This document shows, piece after piece, positions 1-8,324 of a stretch of 12,353 bases of DNA. The DNA is from Entrophospora sp. SA101. Its lineage: Eukaryota; Glomeromycota; Glomeromycetes; Entrophosporales; Entrophosporaceae. The position numbers were made by a program, and so were the translations under genes. Position 1 is the first letter of the stretch; each line of letters starts with the position of its first letter. The notes below the pieces were generated by a model. That model was not told the DNA's origin and made no database searches. It worked only from the letters and a program-made list of their open reading frames with translations. The DNA lies in contig CAUDNR010001072.1 in assembly GCA_958430865.1 (NCBI GenBank), positions 1-12,353 of the forward strand, given 5' to 3'.

Positions 1-415
1 ATTTACAGATTATTTTCACAATTTTACCAATTATTCACGTGACAAAGTCACAGATCTTTTACAAATTTGGATTTATTGGATTCTTTATAAAGCAAGATTA
101 GCATAAAAATTTTCGGCAAGTGGCGCAGCACGTGATGTCTTTAGATGATTCGCACCATAATACCAATGTTCACTTTGTCTGGTTTTGTTGCAGTATGCCC
201 CATATTAACTGTATTCGAAAATTTTAACACCATTTTCAAATTCCCAAAAATCGTTTTTCAATTAACATTAATGTAATATGTGCACCGAATGTATTTATTT
301 ATCTACGGTAAATTTTTTTTTAAAAAAATAAACCCCTAATAATTTTAAATATAGAAACAAATAAATTAATAGGTATGCTGTCTTTTTTATTTAAAATAAC
401 ATAGTCAGGATATAT
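1..415. other. Intergenic DNA with promoter-like motifs, no gene recognised
   Basis: No coding region was recognised here. Visible motifs are two CACGTG E-boxes (36-41 and 129-134), CCAAT at 27-31 and 163-167, a reverse CCAAT near 75, and a TTTATAAA palindrome near 85-92. Such clustering could mark the promoter of a gene lying left of the window on the minus strand, but this is inference only. The stretch from about 300 to 390 is low-complexity A/T. Confidence 0.4.
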
Positions 416-640
416 ATGGATGTCCATATTCATCAATATTGCAGAATCCCACGGGCTTCAAAAGGATTTATAGACAGCCGAGATTTTATTGACATCATTG
501 ACTGTATGTATCTTTAGGCTTTATGTATTAAAACAATAGAGGGCCATAATTTTCTGAACCATCTTTAGATTCACAAAGAATTAATTAATAAGTGGATTAC
601 ATGGGTCCATCCGGAAAATATAAAAAAATTTTACAAGTGT
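416..640 (+). pseudogene. Unrecognised coding-like relic
   Basis: From an ATG at 416 one frame runs about 75 codons to the left part of repeat A with only two stops, TAG at 515-517 and TAG at 566-568. Random DNA this AT-rich should show several more stops. The peptide contains segments such as GFIDSRDFIDIIDCMYL, IEGHNFLNHL and INKWITWVHPENIKKF, with a protein-like composition including tryptophans. Both TAG codons could be decayed TGG. I do not recognise the family and assign no function. The last ~35 bases overlap the A repeat, so the repeat boundary cuts through the relic. It could also be a chance open stretch. Confidence 0.3.
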
Positions 641-665
641 CAATTGTAAGTTTAATAATAAAAAA

Positions 666-736
666 GTGTAAAACTTACGTCGGCACTGTAAGATTTACAC
701 AATATTACGTCGGCATCGTAAGATTTATGCAAGTTT
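666..736. repeat. Two 30-bp tandem units with hairpins inside repeat A (copy 1)
   Basis: Two units starting ACGTCGGCA lie at 677-706 and 707-736, exactly 30 bp apart. The first also forms an inverted repeat: gtgtaaaacttac (666-678) pairs with gtaagatttacac (688-700) with one mismatch around a 9-nt loop. The second unit keeps a shorter TTAC/GTAA pairing around the same type of loop. The same arrangement is at 5068-5138 in copy 2. The role is unknown; regulatory sites or a repeat-element motif are possible. Confidence 0.75.
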
Positions 737-1498
737 ACGCTAAATTAATTTCCTGATGTCATGATTGTTTTGGGAAATAATAGTTTGGAATTGTGTTTTA
801 AATTAAAAATTAGATCAATTACCACTTATGGATTAACAAATTTAATAATATTAAAGACAATGGGCTCATAGTTCACAATAATGACGGAGAGTGAAAAGAC
901 GAATTGGAAATAATTAGACTCTTTGTTGTTGACATTAATATTAAGGTAGATTTTTCAATCGGAGAACAAAAAAATCGCAGATTCAATTTAATATGCATTC
1001 TGTAAACTTGTCCTGTCTGTTTGAGATTTGGGGTTTGAGTTAGATCAGTACTTTATTCCAATCTACAAACATTAATTCTTCCGAGGACGAAGTTTCAATT
1101 GGAGAGATCTGTTTTAAATAATAAGTGAACTTATAATAATGTTTTTTCTAGCTTGCTGATAGAATTCTTCTTCTTTAGGCTATCGATGTTGTAGTTATGA
1201 TATTAGGAATTTTTTTTCTGGCGAGCTCCGTAATATTATTACAGAATTGCCATATGTTATGGCGAAAAATTAAAGGGACTATCTACCTTTTCAAAATTCT
1301 TCTCGGGTATTATTATTATGAAGAAGGAAACCAAACAATTTTTTTTAATGATTTGATTGCCTACATCATATCACTTTAATAATAAATCACGTACTCCACA
1401 AACTTACTATCACTGGACTTTTTTCCTTGCCATTAAATTTATAATGTGTTCAACTATAAAAAGTACAGTGAATGGATCCGAGGAATTTACTGTAACAA

Positions 1499-1585
1499 GT
1501 AAGTTTTATTATGCTAAGTTACGTTTTATCGTTTTACGCAATATTTTTTTTAAATTAAATGCCAAATTTTTAATTTTTTTTCAAG
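1499..1585 (+). other. Intron-like segment in repeat A (copy 1)
   Basis: A strong donor (AACAA then GTAAGT at 1499) and a pyrimidine-rich acceptor (T-run then CAAG ending at 1585) are 87 bp apart. This closely matches the 89- and 92-bp introns of the two larger genes in the window. Joining the flanks gives one open frame that runs through the A boundary. The sequence is present identically in copy 2 at 5901-5987. No host gene is recognised, so this may be a fragment of a duplicated spliced gene or a chance combination. Confidence 0.3.
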
Positions 1586-1620
1586 GACAAATATAGACAA
1601 TACACTTACATCACAATACA

Positions 1621-1983
1621 CATTGACATCATTGACTGACCTAGAAGTCAGAACCAAAATTAATATCAATGCCAAGGTTGGGTGCTGAAATTGGGTTTCT
1701 ATGCTTTTTTAATATTAAACCAATTATTTTGAAAATTTTAAGTTATTTGCATTTTCATAAGTAAATTGAAAAAAAAAAGTTCATCATGCCAAATTTAATT
1801 CACCAATTCCTTCTCAATCATCATTGTCATATAATATGTATGAATTACAAATATTAAAATTTAGGTAATACATCTGAAAATTCATTTAATGATAACCAAG
1901 AAATAATTACAGGTCATCCTGTATCTGATGTATGGTCACACTTTATTAAAGGAAAGGAAAACAAAAGGACATTACTCAGCATC
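1621..1983 (+). repeat. Repeat B, copy 1 (hAT-related)
   Basis: This segment aligns with 4681-5007 at roughly 90% identity outside two gaps. Copy 1 has about 16 extra bases near 1797 and about 22 extra bases near 1914, the latter encoding part of the BED-finger region. It abuts the right end of repeat A directly. The divergence shows that B is an older duplicate than A. A short hairpin, ctgac/gtcag, lies at about 1636-1651. Confidence 0.85.
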
Positions 1984-2057
1984 TTGCAAATCTTGTCCCA
2001 AGAATCTGGAATCATGAAATGCATTCCAAACTCCAAGCTCATTTAGCTAACAAATGA
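1786..2057 (+). pseudogene. Relic of a hAT-type transposase N-terminus with BED zinc finger
   Basis: An ATG at 1786 leads into a decayed coding stretch. From about 1864 a frame reads GNTSENSFNDNQEIITGHPV then SDVWSHFIKGKENK. After a frame change come KGHYSASCKSCP and, after another, RIWNHEMHSKLQAHLANK followed by TGA at 2055. The order aromatic-x-H/F, CxxC, then an H-rich helix ending HLANK (normally followed by Cys) is the layout of BED zinc fingers at the N-terminus of hAT transposases. At least two frameshifts make it non-functional. The catalytic RNase-H-like domain and C-terminal dimerisation region are not found downstream, so this is a 5' fragment. Confidence 0.65.
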
Positions 2058-2875
2058 ACTAGTTAGAATTAGTTCAAAAATTAATAAATGAAGATTTATT
2101 TTGGAAATAGTAAATGAAGAAGCATTTCAAATAAACATAAGAAGTTACATTTCCTATTGAAGCTTTACATACAAAAAGGAAGTATCCAATTAAGCATCAT
2201 GGTTTATAATGTAAATGTTTTTAATTAATAAAGTTGAACTTTACTTTTTGATTTTTGTCACATATTTATATTTTTGGCAACTTTTTAATACTAGATTTAA
2301 GTAACTGTTAAATTGGAATTTATTTAGTATAATTGATGAATGGCTCTGTTTTTAGATTGTTTGTTGTTTTTGCTTCAACCACAAGCATATTGTGGTAACC
2401 AAATATTTTATAGTAAAATTTAAGAATTATTGAGATTTTTATAAGAATTAAATATAGCACCTCTGAAATTAAAAATAAAGACAAACAAATCTATTAGCAA
2501 AATAAACAATCCTCAAAAATCACAATCAGCTTCTTTAAAACTCTATCTCGACATTTGATCATGATACTTGTGACTTATGGCAAACAACATCACAAATTAT
2601 ATCATGCATTGAAAATTATATCAATTTCCTATGCAGAGTAAATTGTATAAATACTTCAGAATTACTTCACTTTTACCAATGGTTATAAATTTTATTATCT
2701 GTGAAATTATTTAAAGTCAGATGATGTGTTACCTATATAATTTGTGTCTTTATTTTTCATTTCTCTTTATTTTAAATTTAAAACCTTATCAACCCTCATT
2801 TCAACTACTTATAAATTAATTAACATTAGTAATAAATAAATTAACAAATTTCAATTAACTAACTATTTAATAAAA
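2058..2875. other. AT-rich intergenic DNA downstream of the kinase gene
   Basis: No convincing gene was found. A roughly 50-codon open stretch around 2540-2690 on the plus strand matches nothing I recognise. The segment just before 2876 should contain the 3' end of the minus-strand kinase transcript, but I see no exact AATAAA signal on that strand there. Confidence 0.5.
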
Positions 2876-4419
2876 TTATATTTTATAATTTAATAAGCTA
2901 TCATTACTCAAATTTAATTTAGCAATTTCATCATTTAATATTATGCTTGTATGATATGCTAATGGATGTGATTTATAAATTTGTTGTGAATTACTATTAT
3001 CATTAATATTATTGTTATTACTACTACTGCCACTACCATTATTATTACCATCACCACCACCAATACTGTTATTATTTTTGTAAATTTCTTGTGATTTATT
3101 AATAGCAAATTTATCAAGCTCTTGAGCAGTTGGTCTCTTGAATGGGTCCATATCCCAACACCTTTGCATCATTTGCACATAATTATCAGGCATTCCTGGT
3201 AATATTGGTGGTCGTAAACCTGCACATATATCTACTATTAAGTGATGATTATGAGCTCTATTATCAAATGGTGGATGACCTGCAAATATTTCCCACATTA
3301 ACATTCCAACACTATAAATATCTGTTTCTTTTGTGTTCTTGTTTCCTTTAAATAACTCAGGTGCAATATATGATATAATTCCATATACTTTATTTGATGA
3401 TTTTTCATCAACTGGCCCACATAATCCTAAATCTGTGATATAACTGCTGTCTCCTTCCATTAATATATTACCACTGTGTAGATCACAATGAATTAAACCC
3501 TCTTTATGAATATAACGTAATGTATTACATAAATCATTAAAAATATTGATTCTATCTTTTAATGTTAAATTTGAATGATTTGTTTGTAAATAATCTCTTA
3601 AATTTCCTTCTGTTGCATAATCTAGAACTATTGCATAATTTCCATTTTCTGGGAATTTAGTTATACCATAACAAGAAATAATTAAAGTTGATTTAATTTT
3701 ACAATAATTTAATGCCTGTAATTAATTATGTAAATAAAAATAAAATCAATTAATTTAAAATAAATGGTTTATTTTAATTTAAATAAGATCAATTAATTAC
3801 CTACCTCATCAAAAAAAGACTTTCCTGGATTACTTGAATCATTTAAACTTTTTAATACTACTTTCTGAGCTCCAAAATAATCAAACTTTTTTTTATTTTC
3901 ATCATAATCATCAATACTTCCTCTTGTCCACCTGGCAGTATAAATTGAACTGAATCCACCTTCTGTTATTTTTTTTATATTCTCAAATTGCTCATAAGGT
4001 ATCCATTCTATAATGTAATCTGGAAGAGATGAAAGCTTTTGACATTTTTGAATAAAATTATCAATTATTTCATTTCCAGATGTCCAAGTATCAAAGAGAT
4101 TCTGTAAGTGTAAACTAATACACTTTTCACAAAATTTATCAGAGTATCTTATTGTTTTACAATTTTTACATTCTCTTGGTTCTCCTGATTTATCTCGTGC
4201 ATTCTCTAATTCAAAATAATAAATATACCTTTCTCTACAATATTCTTTCTCATTTTCTAAAAGATTTTTATTTTCTTTGACTAATTGTAAAAAAAAACTT
4301 TTTTGATTTTCACTGTCAGAAATAGTGTGAAAGGCAGAATAAGCATTATTATACATTTCACTATGGATTTTAAATACCAATTCTTTTCTGTCTGCTGTCA
4401 ATAATTTTTGAAATGACAT
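2876..4419 (-). CDS. Protein kinase, tyrosine-kinase-like (TKL) type, two exons, 484 aa
   Basis: Predicted to phosphorylate proteins using ATP, probably a cytosolic signalling kinase; substrate unknown. Exon 1 is 4419-3805 and exon 2 is 3715-2876, joined in frame as ...SFFDE|ALNYCK... The N-terminus has a CxxC-x9-CxxC zinc-ribbon-like motif (Cys 84, 87, 97, 100). The kinase domain runs from about residue 145 to 405. It has a glycine loop ITEGGFSSIY (151-160, first and third Gly replaced by Thr and Ser), VVLK (Lys190), the alpha-C Glu205 at the exon end, HCDLHSGN (Asp283, Asn288), DLG (Asp300), APE (323-325), TDIYSVG (Asp337) and CWDMDPFKRP (Arg399). HRD is HCD and DFG is DLG. All key catalytic residues are present, so it looks active. 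The tail from about 418 to 450 is Asn/Ser/Gly-rich. The start is the first ATG, preceded by T-rich leader DNA. This kinase type is greatly expanded in Rhizophagus (family knowledge). Confidence 0.9.
3000..3080. repeat. Trinucleotide-rich stretch encoding the kinase Asn/Ser/Gly tail
   Basis: Runs of att, act and acc triplets on the plus strand encode Asn, Ser and Gly runs on the coding minus strand. The stretch lies after the kinase domain, so length changes here would be tolerated. Confidence 0.7.
3716..3804 (-). other. Intron of the kinase gene (89 bp)
   Basis: The donor GAG|GTAGGT and acceptor TTACAG|GCA lie on the minus strand. Splicing in phase 0 restores an uninterrupted kinase domain. 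Reading through instead gives Val-Gly-Asn and a stop. The intron sits directly after the alpha-C glutamate. Confidence 0.88.
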
Positions 4420-4680
4420 TTTTTTGAATAATTTTTAATAAAAAAATTTTTTTTTGGATATTTGATTACACAATATTTTTATTATTGTTGTTGTGCGTGA
4501 AAATTAAATTTGGGGTGGGTGTTTGAATACAAAATTCTGATTGGCTAATTTGAATTTCACGCGTGAATTTCAAATTGACGCAGATTCCAAATTCACGCAC
4601 AACATTTTGTTGTTATATCCTTATATGAGGCCACCATTTCTTGAAATAATTAGACTACCATTTCAGAAAGAGAACAATTA
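4420..4680 (-). promoter_or_regulatory. Upstream region of the kinase gene: CCAAT box and ACGCGT palindrome
   Basis: Read on the minus strand, a CCAAT box (4544-4540) lies 125 nt upstream of the ATG. Next to it, 4547-4576 is a 30-bp near-palindrome with core TTCACGCGTGAA. The only mismatches are two symmetric T:T positions. Half-site relatives GTGCGTGA (4493-4500) and TCACGCAC (4593-4600) form an outer inverted repeat, with further matching bases such as ttgtgcgtg and cacgcacaa. ACGCGT is the core of MluI cell-cycle boxes bound by MBF/SBF-type regulators in other fungi; that link is an analogy here. A run of T/A just before the ATG may be the leader. Confidence 0.6.
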
Positions 4681-5007
4681 ACTACATCATTGACAACATT
4701 GACTGACCTAGAAGTCAGAACCAAAATTAATATTAATACCAAGGTTGGGTGTCGAAATAGGGTTTCTATGCTTTTTTAATATTAAATGAATTATTTTGAG
4801 AATTTTAAGTTATTTGCATTTTTGCAAGCAAATTGAAAAAAAAGTTCATCATGTCAAATTCTCAATCATCATTGTTATATAATATGTATGAATTACAAAT
4901 ATTAAAATTTAGATAATACATCTGAAAATTCATTTAACAATAATCAAGAAATAGTTACAGGACACACTTTATTAAAGAAAAGGAAAACAAAAGGACATTA
5001 CTCAGCA
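4681..5007 (+). repeat. Repeat B, copy 2 (hAT-related)
   Basis: Diverged counterpart of 1621-1983, starting at the attgacaacattgactgacc region. It carries an ATG at 4851 that begins MSNSQSSLLYNMYELQILKF before a stop, and later keeps NTSENSF and the bases for KENKR. A deletion of about 22 bases relative to copy 1 removes most of the HPVSDVW segment. It ends at ctcagcatc, where repeat A copy 2 begins, so the rest of the BED finger is missing. Confidence 0.85.
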
Positions 5008-6022
5008 TCCATCTGGAAAATATAAAAAAATTTTACACATGTCAATTGTAAGTTTAATAATAAAAAAGTGTAAAACTTACGTCGGCACTGTAAGATTTAC
5101 ACAATATTACGTCGGCATCGTAAGATTTATGCAAGTTTACGCTAAATTAATTTCCTGATGTCATGATTGTTTTGGGAAATAATAGTTTGGAATTGTGTTT
5201 TAAATTAAAAATTAGATCAATTACCACTTATGGATTAACAAATTTAATAATATTAAAGACAATGGGCTCATAGTTCACAATAATGACGGAGAGTGAAAAG
5301 ACGAATTGGAAATAATTAGACTCTTTGTTGTTGACATTAATATTAAGGTAGATTTTTCAATCGGAGAACAAAAAAATCGCAGATTCAATTTAATATGCAT
5401 TCTGTAAACTTGTCCTGTCTGTTTGAGATTTGGGGTTTGAGTTAGATCAGTACTTTATTCCAATCTACAAACATTAATTCTTCCGAGGACGAAGTTTCAA
5501 TTGGAGAGATCTGTTTTAAATAATAAGTGAACTTATAATAATGTTTTTTCTAGCTTGCTGATAGAATTCTTCTTCTTTAGGCTATCGATGTTGTAGTTAT
5601 GATATTAGGAATTTTTTTTCTGGCGAGCTCCGTAATATTATTACAGAATTGCCATATGTTATGGCGAAAAATTAAAGGGACTATCTACCTTTTCAAAATT
5701 CTTCTCGGGTATTATTATTATGAAGAAGGAAACCAAACAATTTTTTTTAATGATTTGATTGCCTACATCATATCACTTTAATAATAAATCACGTACTCCA
5801 CAAACTTACTATCACTGGACTTTTTTCCTTGCCATTAAATTTATAATGTGTTCAACTATAAAAAGTACAGTGAATGGATCCGAGGAATTTACTGTAACAA
5901 GTAAGTTTTATTATGCTAAGTTACGTTTTATCGTTTTACGCAATATTTTTTTTAAATTAAATGCCAAATTTTTAATTTTTTTTCAAGGACAAATATAGAC
6001 AATACACTTACATCACAATACA
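5008..6022. repeat. Repeat A, copy 2 (1,015-bp direct repeat)
   Basis: Matches 606-1620 with three differences (5014, 5038, 5039). Its left flank is the truncated end of repeat B and its right flank is unique sequence starting tgtggaatg. The internal 30-bp tandem/hairpin (5068-5138) and intron-like segment (5901-5987) are conserved. If that segment is spliced out, the following frame stays open past the repeat end through MWNDIIKIFVNYLAFII before a stop, so copy 2 may be nearer the original context than copy 1. That is a weak inference. Confidence 0.95.
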
Positions 6023-6367
6023 TGTGGAATGATATCATAAAAATTTTCGTAAATTATTTAGCGTTCATTATTTAATTTTTTTCGATTCTTTTCATCCCAA
6101 GTTCGTCAGAAATATGTTCGGGCTTTCATTACCATCTATTTCAATTTTTTTACAATGTTCCACCTCAACTGGTACATTATAAGATCTAGTATTATTAATA
6201 TAAATTAAATTGTTTTTATCAAAAATAAAAATAAACAAGTAATTTAATAATGAATTAAAATATATCTGGAAATCAGTATCTCAAACGACATTAATTGGGA
6301 GCAAATGAAACCATTCGATATTTGTTATAATTTTCACCTTTTGAGCCAAAATGACTCTTTATTATTG
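6023..6367. other. AT-rich intergenic DNA, nothing recognised
   Basis: Beyond the short open continuation right of repeat A (to about 6070), no gene, motif or repeat was recognised. Confidence 0.5.
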
Positions 6368-6640
6368 TATTATAATTTCATTACTAACAAGCAGGCCAAC
6401 TACTATAATAATAATAATAATAACAAACGAATGAAAAATACAACAAACGATATTACCAAGATTCAAATACGCCATTAAAAGTAAATATAATTAATTATTG
6501 CTATATTACAATTCATTATTAACGAGTAAATTCATTAAATATTATTACAACAGATGAAAATATTACCAGATATGGTTTGTATTGTAATTCCAAGACTCAA
6601 AATACGCATGCCATTAAAAATAAATATAATTAATATGGTT
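6368..6640. repeat. Two diverged ~134-bp tandem units with a (TAA)n microsatellite
   Basis: Unit 1 (about 6368-6500) and unit 2 (about 6502-6640) share, in order, an att(a)caattcatta-taac segment, atgaaaa, attacca, and caa(a)atacgc-gccattaaaa followed by taaatataattaat. Unit 1 contains a TAA run at about 6403-6423. The 3' part of unit 1 recurs inverted at the right end of the window. Confidence 0.6.
6439..6515 (+). repeat. Inverted repeat arm, left (pairs with 12277-12353)
   Basis: The 77 bases starting tacaacaaacgatattacc are the exact reverse complement, by eye, of the last 77 bases of the window. Weaker similarity continues on to about 6552 against about 12241. The pairing reaches the window edge, so the repeat may be longer on the right. 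Confidence 0.9.
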
Positions 6641-7075
6641 ATCCAATGATAAATATTCAATAAAGAAAAAAAATATAATAAATTTTACCGAACATATTGG
6701 TTGTTTGAGTCATGTTCACGTGAGTTTTTGTCCTAGCATAGCCTATTTGGTTTTAATAACAAACAATAAAAATGCAAACAACATTAATTTTATAAATAAT
6801 GAAATCGATTGAATTGATAGAGTGTTATTATAATGAAACCATAGGATCGAAGCAAAGATTGATAAGAAGCCTTGAGATCTATCAAACAATAATTATAATA
6901 AATATTAATACAGTTGGCAAGGAGGAGTTGGTTTTTACAAAAACTTCACTATTATATCGGCAAAAAATTTATTTTTAAATAAATTAATTATAACGGAAAT
7001 AATTTATTGGTAAGCTAACTATCTAATGTGCTTTTTAAGAATAGCGGTATGTTTGGATATATGGTTTTTATTCAA
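6641..7075. other. AT-rich intergenic DNA
   Basis: No gene was recognised. One CACGTG E-box is at 6717-6722. No terminal inverted repeat for the neighbouring pogo-like relic was identified. Confidence 0.45.
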
Positions 7076-8135
7076 AAGTAAGATTTTCAGGTGGATCTTG
7101 AATATAAAGAAAAGACAGTATTCAATGCTTCTTTTTTTGTATAGTAACTACTAATTCATGTTCAGCTATTCTTTATCATTGATTTCAACATTTCAAAATT
7201 CTTGGATTTCATCAGAAATTTCAATATTTACTAGTTTATTAATTACAATCTTCTTGAATGAGTTGATCGTTTATACCACTTGTTTTTATTTCCATTACAC
7301 CATCTACAACAGATAAAATCCTGTCTTTAACAAACAGTTTCTAATATTTAGTACTAAGTTTAATTGCATCTGATATTTTTAAGTTGTTCAAGAGGAGTAT
7401 TAAGACTTTGATGCAAATCGTAAGTATCAATTCTGCGTGATGAGCCTGAAAAGAATGATAGTCAACACAAACTTTAATAGAATCTATAATTCCCACGTCA
7501 ACAGGTTGTAGATGAGCAGTTGAATTAGGAGGAAAATGATGGAATGCAATATTTGTTAAAGCATTTTTTTTGGTCAAGAATGTATACTGGAGCATTATCA
7601 AACAATAGTAAAATATTTTTATTTTCTTCGGTTATTCTCCTATTCAACCTTACCAAATATTGATTCTGAATAGAAACCTGCATCCAGGCTTTTTGTGTCC
7701 AATAGCAATCAACTGGAAGCTTTGAATTATTATGTTTTTGATAAATAAGAACAGTTCCTGTTGCATTCGTGGTCAAATAAAAGGGTCATTCGTTTTTAGT
7801 GCCAGAAAGAGAGGATCAGTTTATAATTTCTAAATCCCAAGCAAACCTAATATTTAATTGGTTTATAATTACATTAAACTAATTTTGCCAGTTTCATCAC
7901 AACAGTTATGCACATATTCTTGAGGAAATTTCTTGATTATTGCTTTTAATTTTCTTTTCTCTTCAGAAAGAGTTTCTTCATATTGCTTTATATATTATTT
8001 CTTTTCTTAAATTTTGAAACCCAACCATCTGAACCACATCATCAATCCACTTTCAAGGTCAAGTTATTTTAAAGCTTTATTTTTTTGTTTGGTATTGTTA
8101 GGATTGACAGATGGTCAATCTATATTTATATTCAA
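7076..8135 (-). pseudogene. Degenerate pogo/Tigger-type DDE transposase
   Basis: A Tc1/mariner-superfamily (pogo/Tigger, CENP-B-like) transposase, broken in several places. On the minus strand the order is: a helix-turn-helix remnant LDLESGLMMWF, then SDGWVSKFKKRNNI (8032-7991, second DNA-binding helix region); KQYEETLSEEKRKL; and CDETGK with the first catalytic Asp (DETG at 7898-7887). Then come NATGTVLIYQKHNNSKLPVD, LLLFDNAPVY with the second Asp (7600-7598), and FPPNSTAHLQPVDVGIIDS with the third Asp (7499-7497). A tail fragment EHELVVTIQKKKH reaches about 7100. A run of eight T (7564-7571, plus strand) sits at the frame change after the second Asp. Other frameshifts and stops follow KRNNI, after KISLM and at TKY. 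The segment between the two DNA-binding parts seems deleted. The element is immobile by itself. Confidence 0.85.
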
Positions 8136-8324
8136 ATGATGAGTTTCTTTCATAATATTGTTTGTTTAATTGATCAATTTTCATTTTTATTGCAAAAAAT
8201 ATAAATATACAAATGTGCAAAATAAATTTTTAAATATTATAAATCTCATACTGATTAATTGTTTCAAATATTATATTGGAATGCAAGTAGAAAATATTCA
8301 ATTCATTCATATAACAATATTAAT
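8136..8324. other. Short AT-rich spacer
   Basis: Lies between the pogo-like relic and the BTB-TLDc gene. It probably contains the 3' end of the minus-strand BTB-TLDc transcript: AATAAA is visible on the minus strand just after the stop, around 8315-8320. Confidence 0.4.

Larger units (their letters stand above)
606..1620. repeat. Repeat A, copy 1 (1,015-bp direct repeat)
   Basis: This segment matches 5008-6022 at a constant offset of 4,402 bases. Differences were found only at 612, 636 and 637, all near the left edge. Homology stops sharply at both ends. No target-site duplication, convincing terminal inverted repeats or 5'-TG start were seen, so it is not clearly a transposon or solo LTR. 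Short open frames inside (1197-1379 with a hydrophobic start, and 1357-1596) are identical in the two copies. They match nothing I recognise and I do not call them genes. An intron-like stretch lies at 1499-1585. The near identity implies a recent duplication or gene conversion. Confidence 0.95.

Noticed and set aside
416..1379. Splicing from a GTAAGT at 646 to the acceptor at 1177 to join the left relic with the hydrophobic frame in repeat A
   Set aside because: Checking codon phase shows the joined frame hits a stop after a few codons, so the junction is not supported.
1197..1596. Two open frames in repeat A (60 and 79 aa; repeated at 5599-5998) as genes
   Set aside because: They overlap each other, match nothing I recognise and are identical only because the whole repeat is identical. 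The second runs through a better-looking intron.
2540..2690. About 50-codon open stretch as an exon of an F-box-like or other gene
   Set aside because: No recognisable motif, no clear splice sites, and neighbouring frames are full of stops.
3142..3351. 69-aa plus-strand frame inside the kinase
   Set aside because: It lies wholly antisense to exon 2 of the kinase domain and has no features of its own.
606..6022. The two A repeats as LTRs of one retrotransposon with 1621-5007 as its interior
   Set aside because: The interior has no gag, protease, reverse transcriptase or integrase, and no primer-binding site after the left repeat. The repeats do not start with TG and there is no target-site duplication.
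6900..8320. Terminal inverted repeats of the pogo-like element
   Set aside because: No matching ends next to TA duplications could be identified by eye; the element ends appear decayed.
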